Below, piece by piece: positions 28,351 to 37,759 of a stretch of 64,000 nt of DNA; within the stretch, counting starts at the first letter, position 1, and each line of letters opens with the position of its first letter. The notes beneath the pieces were generated by a model. That model was not told the DNA's origin. It ran no database searches and saw nothing but the letters and a program-made list of their open reading frames with translations. The DNA comes from Bacteroidales bacterium. GTDB taxonomy: Bacteria > Bacteroidota > Bacteroidia > Bacteroidales > CAIWKO01. The translations under genes and the position numbers were made by a program. The stretch is taken from the NCBI GenBank assembly GCA_023228145.1, contig JALOBU010000001.1, forward strand, positions 159,780 to 223,779, written 5' to 3'.

Positions 28351-28523
28351 CCATAAATTTTTTGCAAAAAAAACACTTTTTATGCTCATTACCAAAATTT
28401 AATGCAGCAATATATAGCTACCCGAAAAAGAAGTTATGTTCAATATACCTTGGTAAAGGTTTTTTACAAAACAAAATTTTATAATTTTACACACGATTTT
28501 CTGTTATAAAGAGTTTGTTACTC

Positions 28524-30410
28524 ATGACTGTTAAACAAGGGCCATTACTTTCAAAAGTAAATTCTGTCGAAGACTTAAGGAAACTAAGCGTTAACGAACT
28601 TCCTGCTTTATGTAAGGATATCAGACAATTTATTATTGATATCACCAGTTTTAATCCGGGGCATCTGGGTGCAAACCTGGGAACTATTGAACTTACCGTG
28701 GCAATACATTATGTTTTTAATACTCCTTATGACAAACTGATATGGGATGTCGGGCATCAGGCATACACTCACAAGATACTGACTGGGCGTAAAAATATTT
28801 TTCATACCAATAGAAAGTATAAGGGAATCAGCGGTTATCCGCGTATGGCTGAAAGCGAATATGATGCTTTTGGGGTGGGGCATTCATCCACATCTATTTC
28901 TGCAGCATTGGGGATGGCAATAGCTTCATCCTTACAAGGAGAGCCAGACAGGAGACACATTGCTTTTATCGGTGATGGTTCTATGACAGCAGGAATGGCC
29001 TTTGAGGCAATGAATCACACCGGAGTGTCTAAAACCAACCTGCTTGTTATTTTAAATGATAACGGTATTGCTATTGATAAAAATGTTGGGGCATTGAAAG
29101 AGTACCTGATAAAAATTACTACATCACGCTTTTATAACCGTTTAAAACTTAATCTCTGGAATATACTGAGAGGGAGAATTATCAGGGCCATGATCAATAA
29201 GTTACTCACGACACTTAAAACTGCCATTGTCAAACAAAGTAATTTATTTGAATCGCTTAATTTCAGGTATTTCGGGCCGGTTGATGGTCATGATGTGATA
29301 CGCCTTGTAAAGATTTTAAACGGCATAAAAGATATGCAGGGGCCAAAATTGTTGCATTGCATCACTGTGAAGGGAAAGGGCTTTGAGTATGCTGAAAAAG
29401 AGCAGACTCGTTTTCATGCACCCGGAATTTTTGACCCTGAAACCGGTGAAGATATTGAAACGTCAGACCAGAAAAAATTTACAAAATATCAGGTTGTCTT
29501 TGGAAAAACTTTAGTAGAGCTTGCCGAAAAAAACCCAAAAATTATCGGAATAACACCCGCCATGCTTACCGGAAGCTCAATGTGCATGATGGCGGAGAAA
29601 TTTCCAAAACGTACTTTCGATGTGGGTATTGCAGAGCAGCATGCTGTAACATTTGCAGCAGGGATGGCCGCTAAAGGAATGTTGCCATATTGCAACATCT
29701 ATTCAAGTTTTCTTCAACGTGCCTATGACCAGATAATACATGACGTAGCCATTCAAAAGCTTCCGGTTGTTTTCTGTATTGATCGTGGTGGGCTTGTTGG
29801 CGAGGATGGCGTTACGCATCACGGAACCTTTGATCTGGCATACCTTCGTTGCATTCCAAACTTGATTGTGTCGTCTCCTATGAATGAAGAAGAGTTCAGG
29901 AACCTACTTTATACAGCGCAGTTTACAGAGCTTCCGTTTTCAATAAGATATCCGCGCGCTTTAGGTGTAATGGATAACTGGGAAAAACCTATGCGAAAAA
30001 TAGATATCGGAAAAGGCAGAAAAATTGCTGAAGGCAACGAACTTGCGATAGTTAGCATAGGTCATCATGGAAATTATGCGTTGAATGTTATAAAAAAACT
30101 TAAAGAACAAAACATCGCGGCAGGGCTTTATGATATGAGGTTTTTAAAACCCATTGATGAAGATTTGCTGCATGAAATATTCACTCACTATAAAAAAATT
30201 ATCACCATCGAAGACGGAACTATTATTGGTGGTTTAGGAACAGCCGTCATTGAGTTTAAAAATAATCATGGATACAATGCTGAAGTCATAAAAATGGGAA
30301 TTCCCGATCGTTTTATTCAACAGGGAACTCTGATGGAACTTTATACTGAATGCGATTATGACGAAAAGAGCATTTATGAAACAGCAATGAAATTATTAAG
30401 CAAGAAATAA
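28524..30410 (+). CDS. dxs: 1-deoxy-D-xylulose-5-phosphate synthase
   Basis: 628 residues from ATG 28524. An upstream in-frame TTG (28515) is unlikely. The enzyme condenses pyruvate and glyceraldehyde 3-phosphate in a TPP-dependent reaction, the first step of the MEP isoprenoid pathway. Visible features: HLGANLGTIELTVAIHYVF, the TPP/Mg motif GDGSMTAGMAFEAMNHTG...ND, the transketolase central domain with DVGIAEQHAVTFAAGMA (catalytic Glu in AEQHA), and the C-terminal domain from about 500. The APC permease follows 3 bases after its stop. Isoprenoid precursors made here would feed UppS, encoded at the window start. Confidence 0.95.
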   Translation: MTVKQGPLLSKVNSVEDLRKLSVNELPALCKDIRQFIIDITSFNPGHLGANLGTIELTVAIHYVFNTPYDKLIWDVGHQAYTHKILTGRKNIFHTNRKYKGISGYPRMAESEYDAFGVGHSSTSISAALGMAIASSLQGEPDRRHIAFIGDGSMTAGMAFEAMNHTGVSKTNLLVILNDNGIAIDKNVGALKEYLIKITTSRFYNRLKLNLWNILRGRIIRAMINKLLTTLKTAIVKQSNLFESLNFRYFGPVDGHDVIRLVKILNGIKDMQGPKLLHCITVKGKGFEYAEKEQTRFHAPGIFDPETGEDIETSDQKKFTKYQVVFGKTLVELAEKNPKIIGITPAMLTGSSMCMMAEKFPKRTFDVGIAEQHAVTFAAGMAAKGMLPYCNIYSSFLQRAYDQIIHDVAIQKLPVVFCIDRGGLVGEDGVTHHGTFDLAYLRCIPNLIVSSPMNEEEFRNLLYTAQFTELPFSIRYPRALGVMDNWEKPMRKIDIGKGRKIAEGNELAIVSIGHHGNYALNVIKKLKEQNIAAGLYDMRFLKPIDEDLLHEIFTHYKKIITIEDGTIIGGLGTAVIEFKNNHGYNAEVIKMGIPDRFIQQGTLMELYTECDYDEKSIYETAMKLLSKK

Positions 30411-30413
30411 GTT

Positions 30414-32135
30414 TTGCGGTTTAACAGTCTTTTCCGGAAAAAATCCATTCCCGACATACTACGTCATGCAGAGGATTTAAGCAGAGATACCCACAAGCTT
30501 AAAAAAAACCTCAACCTTAAAGACCTTACAGCGCTTGGAATTGCCGCTATTATTGGTGCAGGGATTTTCAGCACCATTGGTAATGCTGCCGCCAGCGGAG
30601 GGCCGGCAGTTTCATTATTGTTTGTCTTTACAGCTTTTGCATGCGGTTTGTCAGGGCTATGTTATGCCCGTTTTGCTTCTGCCATTCCTATCAGCGGGAG
30701 TGCATATACTTATGCTTATGCAAGTTTTGGCGAACTTATAGCCTGGATTATCGGTTGGGACCTTATAATGGAATATGCCGTAGGGAATATCGCCGTGGCA
30801 ATCTCATGGTCCGATTATTTTATAGGATTGTGTAACGGGCTGCACATTCACATACCTGCATATTTATCAACTGACTTTTTGAGTGCATCACGGGGATATC
30901 ATACAGCAGTAGAGCAACTTTCGTCAGGCATGTCGATAGACTCCCTGACATCGGGGTTGCGTGAATCATACAATGCATGGACAGGAGCCCCGGAAATTTT
31001 TGGTTTGAAAATAATTGCAGACATCCCGGCATTTGGGATAGTTGTGCTTATTTCCACTCTGGTTTACATAGGTATTCGCGAATCAAAAATTGCCAGCAAC
31101 CTGATGGTTTTTCTAAAATTATTGATTTTATTATTGATTATTGCTGTTGGCGTTTTCTATGTTGATACCGGCAACTGGCATCCTTTTGCTCCTAATGGCG
31201 TGTCGGGGGTGTTAAAAGGTGTGGCAGCGGTGTTTTTTGCCTACATAGGTTTTGATGCCATTTCAACAACAGCCGAAGAATGTAAAAGGCCACAGAAAGA
31301 TTTACCCCGTGCTATTATTTTGTCGCTGGTTATTTCTACGGTTTTATATGTGATTATCAGCCTGATATTGACGGGCATGGCTCCCTATAATGAACTTGCT
31401 GTAGGGGACCCCCTTGCTTATGTTTTTCATCGCCTTAATCTTAGGGGCTTTTCCGGTGTCATTGCTGTGAGTGCCGTAATATCCATGGCAAGTGTACTTT
31501 TAGTGTTTCAACTCGGGCAGCCTAGGATATGGATGAGTATGAGCCGTGACGGCTTGTTGCCAAAGAAATTTTCAAAACTGCATCCAAAATACAAAACCCC
31601 TGCATTTTCTTCTGTAGTTGCAGGATTTCTGGTGGCCATACCCACCTTATTTATGAACCTGACCGAAGTGACAGACCTAACAAGCATAGGTACACTTTTC
31701 GCATTTGTCCTTGTGTCGGGCGGAGTGCTGGTGTTGGATAACCCCAAAAAGAATAAACAACTGACATCCGAAAAAGCATTCAAAATACCATATCTAAATT
31801 CCAGGTATTTTCTTCCATTAATATGGGTAGCCGTTTTTGCGGCAGTTTATTTTATGAACGAGGTTTTTTTAGAAAGTTTTTTTAGCGTAAAAGGTTTAAT
31901 AATAAACAAAATACCGCTTATGATTTTTATTATTGTTGCTATTATACTTACATTTTTTGCTGTCAAAAAACAATTTTCACTGATACCTGTACTGGGACTG
32001 CTTACTAATTTATACCTCATGACGGAACTTGGCATAACCAACTGGCTTCGTTTTCTGATATGGCTGGTAGTAGGGTTATTATTGTATTTTGTTTACGGTT
32101 ACAAACACAGCAGACTCACCAAAATCAAAACATAA
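30414..32135 (+). CDS. Amino acid permease, APC superfamily (CAT/YfnA type)
   Basis: 573 residues using TTG 30414, 3 bases after dxs; no nearby ATG would keep the N-terminal region. After a soluble start (DILRHAEDLSRDTHKLKKNL) the first helix has the APC signature IAAIIGAGIFSTIG. A second signature is FFAYIGFDAISTTAEECK (helix 6). About 13-14 membrane helices are predicted; the family usually has 12 or 14. The substrate is probably a cationic or neutral amino acid. A loop of about 45 residues follows the fourth helix (YLSTDFLSASRGYH). Confidence 0.85.
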   Translation: MRFNSLFRKKSIPDILRHAEDLSRDTHKLKKNLNLKDLTALGIAAIIGAGIFSTIGNAAASGGPAVSLLFVFTAFACGLSGLCYARFASAIPISGSAYTYAYASFGELIAWIIGWDLIMEYAVGNIAVAISWSDYFIGLCNGLHIHIPAYLSTDFLSASRGYHTAVEQLSSGMSIDSLTSGLRESYNAWTGAPEIFGLKIIADIPAFGIVVLISTLVYIGIRESKIASNLMVFLKLLILLLIIAVGVFYVDTGNWHPFAPNGVSGVLKGVAAVFFAYIGFDAISTTAEECKRPQKDLPRAIILSLVISTVLYVIISLILTGMAPYNELAVGDPLAYVFHRLNLRGFSGVIAVSAVISMASVLLVFQLGQPRIWMSMSRDGLLPKKFSKLHPKYKTPAFSSVVAGFLVAIPTLFMNLTEVTDLTSIGTLFAFVLVSGGVLVLDNPKKNKQLTSEKAFKIPYLNSRYFLPLIWVAVFAAVYFMNEVFLESFFSVKGLIINKIPLMIFIIVAIILTFFAVKKQFSLIPVLGLLTNLYLMTELGITNWLRFLIWLVVGLLLYFVYGYKHSRLTKIKT

Positions 32136-32143
32136 ATACCTGA

Positions 32144-32175
32144 TTTGGCGGTTACAAAAATTATATATATCTTTG
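32144..32175 (+). promoter_or_regulatory. Promoter for the NlpC/P60 gene
   Basis: TTTG (32144-32147), 20-base spacer, TATCTTTG (32168-32175). Both elements match exactly. It begins 8 bases past the permease stop and leaves a leader of about 80 bases. Confidence 0.65.
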
Positions 32176-32259
32176 TCCTCCAATACAATATAAATTGTTT
32201 TGCTTCTTGATGCTTTCATCTTTTGTGTCAATTAAGTAACAAAATATATATCAAAAACA

Positions 32260-32829
32260 ATGCGGGGAAAAATAAAAACAGAATATATCCTTAACTTACT
32301 TTTTGTTTTGTTGATGGCTTTAATTATTCCCAATATTCACAGCCAGCCGGGGAATTTTTATCAGAAGAACGATTCTATCTTTTCACTTAAAAAGGATAGT
32401 ATTCCTCCGGATACGATTATAAAACCTGAATATAACGAATCTATAATTGACAGTGTTATACTTTTCGGTAAACAATTTCTGGGCTTGCATTATAAGTATG
32501 GAGGTTATACTTCTCAGGGATTTGATTGTTCGGGATATGTTTCTTATATCTTTAAAAATTTTGGTTATTCTTTCCCGAGATCTTCTTCCGGGATGGCAAC
32601 AGTGGGGGAAAAAGTAGATATTAAATCAGCACGTAAGGGCGATTTTATTTATTTCAAAGGCCGCAGCACAAAATCCAGTCATGTGGGACATGTGGCCCTG
32701 ATCATCGAAGCCGACTCAGGCCAGGTGACCATGATGCATTCATGCCATCGGGGGGTGCTGATCGAAAAATATAATGACAGCGATTATTACAAAAGACGAT
32801 ACTTGATGTGCAGGAGGTATCGGTTTTAG
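32260..32829 (+). CDS. NlpC/P60-family peptidoglycan hydrolase
   Basis: 189 residues. A signal peptide (about 1-28, IPNIHSQ) is followed by a short Ser/Asp-rich linker and the NlpC/P60 cysteine peptidase domain (about 68-189). The catalytic Cys90 lies in GFDCSGYVSYIF and His144 in GHVALIIEA; MMHSCHRGV carries the likely third residue. These enzymes cut gamma-D-Glu-meso-DAP bonds in peptidoglycan stems, in the periplasm. There is no SH3 or LysM domain, so it is a minimal single-domain form. Confidence 0.9.
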   Translation: MRGKIKTEYILNLLFVLLMALIIPNIHSQPGNFYQKNDSIFSLKKDSIPPDTIIKPEYNESIIDSVILFGKQFLGLHYKYGGYTSQGFDCSGYVSYIFKNFGYSFPRSSSGMATVGEKVDIKSARKGDFIYFKGRSTKSSHVGHVALIIEADSGQVTMMHSCHRGVLIEKYNDSDYYKRRYLMCRRYRF

Positions 32830-32852
32830 TTTGCTGGTTCAAAGTTTTAGCT

Positions 32853-33899
32853 TTATTTTTTTCTTATCTCGCCACTTTCAGAAATTGATAGTGGCGTTTC
32901 AGGAAAATCAGAGTTTGTTAGTTTGATAAGTTGCTTAAGTGCGTTATCTTCTTTATCCATCACCGGCCCGCCTTCTCCGGTTTGCATAATTGAAAAAACT
33001 TCTGCTTTCAGAAATTCGCCTTTTTCATCAAGGTGAACAGATATGATAGGAGCAACTCCGTTAGGCCCCTTAAGATTAAAACGTCCGTAAGTACAAAAAT
33101 TCCCTAGGCTATAAGCAATGAATCGGTTTTTGTAAAGTTCTACAGCCCTGGTAACATGCGGCCCGTGGCCGAACACAATATCTGCCCCGCAATCAACCAC
33201 CATATGCGCAAACTGGTAAACATTGCCTCTGTCTTCATCATAAAAAATTTCTGTTTGTTTGGTAACATGAGTGTGCGCAGCCCCTTCAGCCCCTGCATGC
33301 ATTGAAACGATGACAATATCACACAATGAATCCAGTGTATGAACAATTTTTTTAACGGTATCTTCTTTTAATATATCTATGGTTCCCTTAAAAGGAGAGA
33401 AACCGCAAAACCCTATTTTTAATCCGTTATGTTCGAAGATTGCTGTCGGGCAGGAGTTCAATCCGGCATAGATGATTCCAGCTTTATCGAGCGCTTTAAT
33501 CGTTGATTCTCTGCCGGCATTGCCAAAATCTCCGCAATGGTTGTTGGCAAGGTTCAGCATATCAAATCCGGCATCTTTTATAATTCCGGCAAAATATTCC
33601 GGTATCCTGAAAGCATAGCATTTTGTTGAATCCTGGCATTTTTTTACAGTTCCACCGCTGTTGAGCAGGCACCCTTCAAGGTTGCCAAAAGTAAGGTTAG
33701 AGTTTTTTAAAATGTGTTCAACAGGGTTGAAGATATTTTTACCACTATCAGGAGGAAGGTAATTTGCCGAAGGGAAATTTGTCCCCGGCATGATATCTCC
33801 TACAGCTGTTATTACTATAGAATTTTCTTTGTTTTGTCCGGAAGCATTATATAATACCGATAGTATAAGAATTATAAAAGACAAAAGTTTCACTTTCAT
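32853..33899 (-). CDS. CapA-family protein (metallophosphatase-like)
   Basis: 348 residues from ATG 33899; the upstream ATG 33908 adds only MFL. A signal peptide (about 1-22) leads into the PGA_cap/CapA domain: TAVGDIMPGTNFPS, NLTFGNLEGCLLN, DMLNLANNHCGDFG, VIVSMHAGAE and DIVFGHGPHVTRAVELY. These are the Asp, Asn and His sets of the calcineurin-like fold. CapA was first tied to poly-gamma-glutamate capsule synthesis; most bacterial homologues have no known substrate, and no capB/capC genes are nearby. It starts 16 bases after the M23 peptidase stop, so they form a two-gene operon with a plausible cell-wall role. Confidence 0.8.
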   Translation of the reverse strand: MKVKLLSFIILILSVLYNASGQNKENSIVITAVGDIMPGTNFPSANYLPPDSGKNIFNPVEHILKNSNLTFGNLEGCLLNSGGTVKKCQDSTKCYAFRIPEYFAGIIKDAGFDMLNLANNHCGDFGNAGRESTIKALDKAGIIYAGLNSCPTAIFEHNGLKIGFCGFSPFKGTIDILKEDTVKKIVHTLDSLCDIVIVSMHAGAEGAAHTHVTKQTEIFYDEDRGNVYQFAHMVVDCGADIVFGHGPHVTRAVELYKNRFIAYSLGNFCTYGRFNLKGPNGVAPIISVHLDEKGEFLKAEVFSIMQTGEGGPVMDKEDNALKQLIKLTNSDFPETPLSISESGEIRKK

Positions 33900-33914
33900 T
33901 AAAAACAAATGTTT

Positions 33915-34883
33915 TTATGATAACGGCTGAGAAGGACGGGATGCCTGTTCAATAACTTTTTCGTATTCCTCAGGAGTGAGGTCGTTATAGAAATAATTGA
34001 TAGGATTTATTTTTACCCCGTTTTTAATTATTTCATAGTGGCAATGCGGAGCTACGGACAAACCTGTGCTTCCGACATACCCAATTACTTGTCCTCGTTT
34101 GACTTTTTCTCCGGGCCTCACGAGCATTTTACTCATATGTCCGTATAGTGATTGAAATCCGTAACCGTGATTGATGATACAAACAATGCCATACCCTGAC
34201 TGATTCCCTTTGGGGTTAATTACCACACCATCACCGGTTGCATAGATAGGTATTCCTTTTTTTGCTGCAAAATCAATACCCGTGTGCATGCGGGCGGTTT
34301 TATAAACAGGATGAATCCGGTACCCGAACCCCGAAACAACTGTTGACTGTGTTTTAGAAACCGGTTGGATTGCCGGTATGCATAAAAGCATTTTTTCTTT
34401 ATTTTTAGCCAGCTGAACTATCTCATCGAAAGATTTTGATTGGATGTATATCTGGCGGGATATCATATCCAGGCGGGAAGTAATGTTAATCATCAGGTCT
34501 GAATTTTCAAAGCCTTTCAATTCTTTATAACGCATTTCTCCACCATATCCGGCTTTACGAATATTGTCCGATATTGGCTCTGCTTCGAATATTGTACGGT
34601 AAAGGTTATCATCACGCGATTGCAGATTAGCAAGTATAGCAGATATCTGGTCCATACGGCCATTCAGAATGGTGTACTGCAATTTCATTTTTTCATTTTC
34701 ACGTTTCAGCACTTTTTCTTTTGGAGAATCAATAAAGCTATATAAAACCAACATGATGGTTGCCGAAATGACCATACCTGAAGTAAGAATGGAAATAAAT
34801 TTGATGAACTTATGTTTTACGGAAACCTTAAGTTCTTCGAGTGTTAATGTTTTTGGATTAAAATGATATTTGGTCTTTCCCAT
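33915..34883 (-). CDS. M23-family (lysostaphin-type) peptidoglycan endopeptidase, membrane anchored
   Basis: 322 residues. One N-terminal membrane helix (about 30-50), a periplasmic coiled-coil stretch (about 55-165), then the M23 domain (about 180-300) with zinc ligands H200 and D204 in MHTGIDFAAKKG and H282 in HCHYEI; LYGHM gives H249. All catalytic residues are intact, so it should be an active endopeptidase rather than an EnvC/NlpD-type activator. The C-terminus is a short acidic/Pro tail. Homologues in Bacteroidota sit beside alaS, as here. Confidence 0.9.
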   Translation of the reverse strand: MGKTKYHFNPKTLTLEELKVSVKHKFIKFISILTSGMVISATIMLVLYSFIDSPKEKVLKRENEKMKLQYTILNGRMDQISAILANLQSRDDNLYRTIFEAEPISDNIRKAGYGGEMRYKELKGFENSDLMINITSRLDMISRQIYIQSKSFDEIVQLAKNKEKMLLCIPAIQPVSKTQSTVVSGFGYRIHPVYKTARMHTGIDFAAKKGIPIYATGDGVVINPKGNQSGYGIVCIINHGYGFQSLYGHMSKMLVRPGEKVKRGQVIGYVGSTGLSVAPHCHYEIIKNGVKINPINYFYNDLTPEEYEKVIEQASRPSQPLS

Positions 34884-34940
34884 CTAAAAAATCATCAGTG
34901 AAAGTTTAGAAAAACTCCTAAACATGTAAAAACTGAAGCG

Positions 34941-34967
34941 CAAAACTAACAAAAAAAATTAAATTTG
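34941..34967. promoter_or_regulatory. Possible divergent -7 elements between the M23 gene and alaS
   Basis: TAGTTTTG on the minus strand (34948-34941) and TAAATTTG on the plus strand (34960-34967) both match TAnnTTTG, but neither has a well-spaced TTTG partner. The 198-base gap holds nothing else. Confidence 0.3.
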
Positions 34968-35081
34968 CATTAAAATAATGCAATTACCCAACGCTTAAAC
35001 CTTTGATTTAGTATTTATTTTGTTTTTTAAAAGGTCAAATAAAATGTAAGTGTCATTATTAATATTACTAAAATAAACTGC

Positions 35082-37715
35082 ATGAAATCAAAAGAGGTAA
35101 GAAACACATTTCTGGAATTTTTCAGGTCAAAACAGCATCAAATTGTGCCATCAGCGCCTATGGTTATAAAAAACGACCCCACCCTGATGTTTACCAATGC
35201 AGGCATGAACCAATTCAAAGATATATTTTTAGGAAATGAGCCTGCAATTTACAAGCGTGTTGCCGATACTCAAAAATGTTTGCGCGTGTCAGGAAAACAC
35301 AACGACCTGGAAGAGGTTGGCCATGACACCTATCATCATACAATGTTTGAAATGATTGGCAATTGGTCGTTTGGCGATTATTTTAAAAAGGAAGCCATAG
35401 ATTGGGCATGGGAATTACTAACCGATGTATATAAAATTAATGCCGGGGATTTGTATGTTACAATTTTCGCAGGTGATGAAAAAGAAGGGCTTCCGAAAGA
35501 TGATGAAGCGTATAATTTTTGGAAAAACAGAGTGCCGGAAGAAAAAATATTGCTTGGAAGCAAAAAAGATAATTTCTGGGAGATGGGAGAAAGCGGTCCT
35601 TGCGGGCCCTGCTCCGAAATTCATATTGACCTGCGTAGCGAAGAAGAAAAACATAAAATTGCAGGTAAGGATTTGGTTAATAAAGGAAACCCTTTGGTAA
35701 TCGAAATATGGAATCTGGTTTTTATTCAGTTTAACAGGAAATCTGACGGGAAATTGGAACCCCTTAAGGCAAAACATGTGGATACGGGCATGGGGTTTGA
35801 AAGACTGAGCATGGTTTTACAAAAAGTAAAATCAAATTATGATACGGATATTTTTCAGCCGCTGATACAGCAGATAGCTTTGCTGGCGAATTGCCGATAT
35901 GGTGAAAACTCTAAAAAAGATATAGCTATCCGGGTAATTGCCGACCACCTGAGAGCTGTTGCTTTTGCAATTGCCGATGGGCAGCTTCCCTCAAACAACA
36001 AGGCCGGATATGTGATAAGGCGAATTCTAAGGCGTGCCGTGCGTTATGGATACACATTTCTGGGTTTCAAAGAACCGTTTATGAATAGCCTGGTTAGCAT
36101 TTTGGCAAGCCAGATGGGCGAAACATTTCAGGAACTACTAACACAAAAAGAACTCATTACAAAGGTAATCGCAGAAGAAGAGTCTGCATTTCTCCGTACA
36201 CTTGATATGGGAATACATAAATTTGAAAATTATAAAGCTGTAAATAATAGTATTGACGGACGTTTTGCTTTTGAATTATTTGACACGTATGGGTTTCCGG
36301 TTGACCTAACACAATTGATGGCCAAAGAAAAAGGATATGTTGTGGATATGGAAGGTTACAATACCTGCCTGAATGAACAGAAAATTCGTTCCCGCCAGGC
36401 CGCTACAGTTGATAAGGAAGATTGGGTGGTGGTGCATGAATATGATAGAGAAAGTGTTTTTGTCGGATATGATACCTTGTCGGCAAATTCTAAAATACTG
36501 AGGTACCGAAAAATAAAAAGCAAGGGAAAAACTCAGTACCAGTTTGTACTTGACAAAACACCTTTTTATGCGGAATCAGGAGGCCAGATGGGAGATAAAG
36601 GCATTCTCCAGTCAGAAAAGGAAACAATAAAAATCGAAGACACTATAAAAGAAAATAACCTTATTATACATCTTGTTTCAGAATTACCTGAACATATTCA
36701 TGTTAATTTTGAAGCCAATGTGGACAGGAAGAAGCGCCTTAGCACACAAAACAATCATACGGCCACGCATTTATTGCATAAAGCATTAAAAGAGGTTCTT
36801 GGAAATCATGTTGAACAAAAAGGCTCGCTGGTAAATGACGAATATTTGCGTTTTGATTTCTCTCATTTTACCGGGCTGACGAATGATGAAAAAAAGGCAG
36901 TTGAAAGAATAGTTTTTCAAAAAATTGCAGAAAATCTTAATGTGGAAGCTGCGACTGACGTTCCCTTGGATATAGCCAAAACACAAGGAGCAGTAGCACT
37001 TTTTGGCGAAAAATATGGAGATAAGGTCAGAGTAATTTCTATTGGCGAAAGTTATTCCAAAGAGCTTTGCGGTGGTACTCACGTGAAAAATACCGGGCAG
37101 ATTGGCTTATTTCTTATTACTGAGGAAACAGCAATTGCTGCTGGCGTGAGACGCATTGAAGCTCTCACGGGAGAAACAGCGTATGCTTATATACAGGAAA
37201 ACTTTATAGAGCCCCTTGAAAAAATAAAATTATCATTGAAAAAAAAATATACGGAACTCCCCGAAACAGTTCATGCTATTATTGAACAAAATAATTTTCT
37301 GCGTAAGCAAATAGAAGCTTTGCAGAAAGATAAAGCACAAGGATTGAAAGAAGAATTAAAAACAAAAGTGGAGCAAATTAATGGTGTAAATTTTTTGACA
37401 TCAAAGACCGGGCTTGACCCGGTAAACATAAAAGATATTGCCTTCGCACTCAAGAATGATATGGAAAATTTGTTTCTTGTACTTGCCAGCGAAAACAATG
37501 GGAAAGCTTCTATCACTTTGATGATCTCCGAAAACCTTGTGGAAACAAATAAATGGAATGCCTCCCGGATAATCAGGGATTTGGCAAAAGAAATTCAGGG
37601 CGGTGGCGGCGGCCAGGATTTTTATGCAACAGCAGGCGGAAAAAATCCGGAAGGGATTGAAAAAGTTTTTTTAAAGGCAAAGGAATTTGTCAGCGGAAAC
37701 ACCGATAAACAATAA
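35082..37715 (+). CDS. alaS: Alanyl-tRNA synthetase
   Basis: 877 residues, the normal full length. The class II catalytic core (about 1-250) shows FTNAGMNQFKDIFLG, RVADTQKCLRVSGKHNDLE and GDESGPCGPCSEIH-like residues (here GESGPCGPCSEIH). An editing domain follows with HTATHLLHKAL and CGGTHVKNTGQI, supplying the His/His/Cys/His zinc set that removes mischarged Ser and Gly. The C-Ala oligomerisation/tRNA domain is at about 720-877 and ends in GGGGGQDFYATAGG. All expected domains are present. The enzyme charges tRNA-Ala in the cytosol. Confidence 0.97.
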   Translation: MKSKEVRNTFLEFFRSKQHQIVPSAPMVIKNDPTLMFTNAGMNQFKDIFLGNEPAIYKRVADTQKCLRVSGKHNDLEEVGHDTYHHTMFEMIGNWSFGDYFKKEAIDWAWELLTDVYKINAGDLYVTIFAGDEKEGLPKDDEAYNFWKNRVPEEKILLGSKKDNFWEMGESGPCGPCSEIHIDLRSEEEKHKIAGKDLVNKGNPLVIEIWNLVFIQFNRKSDGKLEPLKAKHVDTGMGFERLSMVLQKVKSNYDTDIFQPLIQQIALLANCRYGENSKKDIAIRVIADHLRAVAFAIADGQLPSNNKAGYVIRRILRRAVRYGYTFLGFKEPFMNSLVSILASQMGETFQELLTQKELITKVIAEEESAFLRTLDMGIHKFENYKAVNNSIDGRFAFELFDTYGFPVDLTQLMAKEKGYVVDMEGYNTCLNEQKIRSRQAATVDKEDWVVVHEYDRESVFVGYDTLSANSKILRYRKIKSKGKTQYQFVLDKTPFYAESGGQMGDKGILQSEKETIKIEDTIKENNLIIHLVSELPEHIHVNFEANVDRKKRLSTQNNHTATHLLHKALKEVLGNHVEQKGSLVNDEYLRFDFSHFTGLTNDEKKAVERIVFQKIAENLNVEAATDVPLDIAKTQGAVALFGEKYGDKVRVISIGESYSKELCGGTHVKNTGQIGLFLITEETAIAAGVRRIEALTGETAYAYIQENFIEPLEKIKLSLKKKYTELPETVHAIIEQNNFLRKQIEALQKDKAQGLKEELKTKVEQINGVNFLTSKTGLDPVNIKDIAFALKNDMENLFLVLASENNGKASITLMISENLVETNKWNASRIIRDLAKEIQGGGGGQDFYATAGGKNPEGIEKVFLKAKEFVSGNTDKQ

Positions 37716-37719
37716 TTTT

Positions 37720-37741
37720 AAGAAATCAGAGTTTCTTTTTT
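37720..37741 (+). terminator. Weak possible terminator after alaS
   Basis: AAGAAA (37720-37725), 6-base loop, TTTCTT (37732-37737) followed by T residues. The stem is short and almost all A-T, so function is uncertain. Confidence 0.3.
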
Positions 37742-37759
37742 AATATAATTTAATTAAGA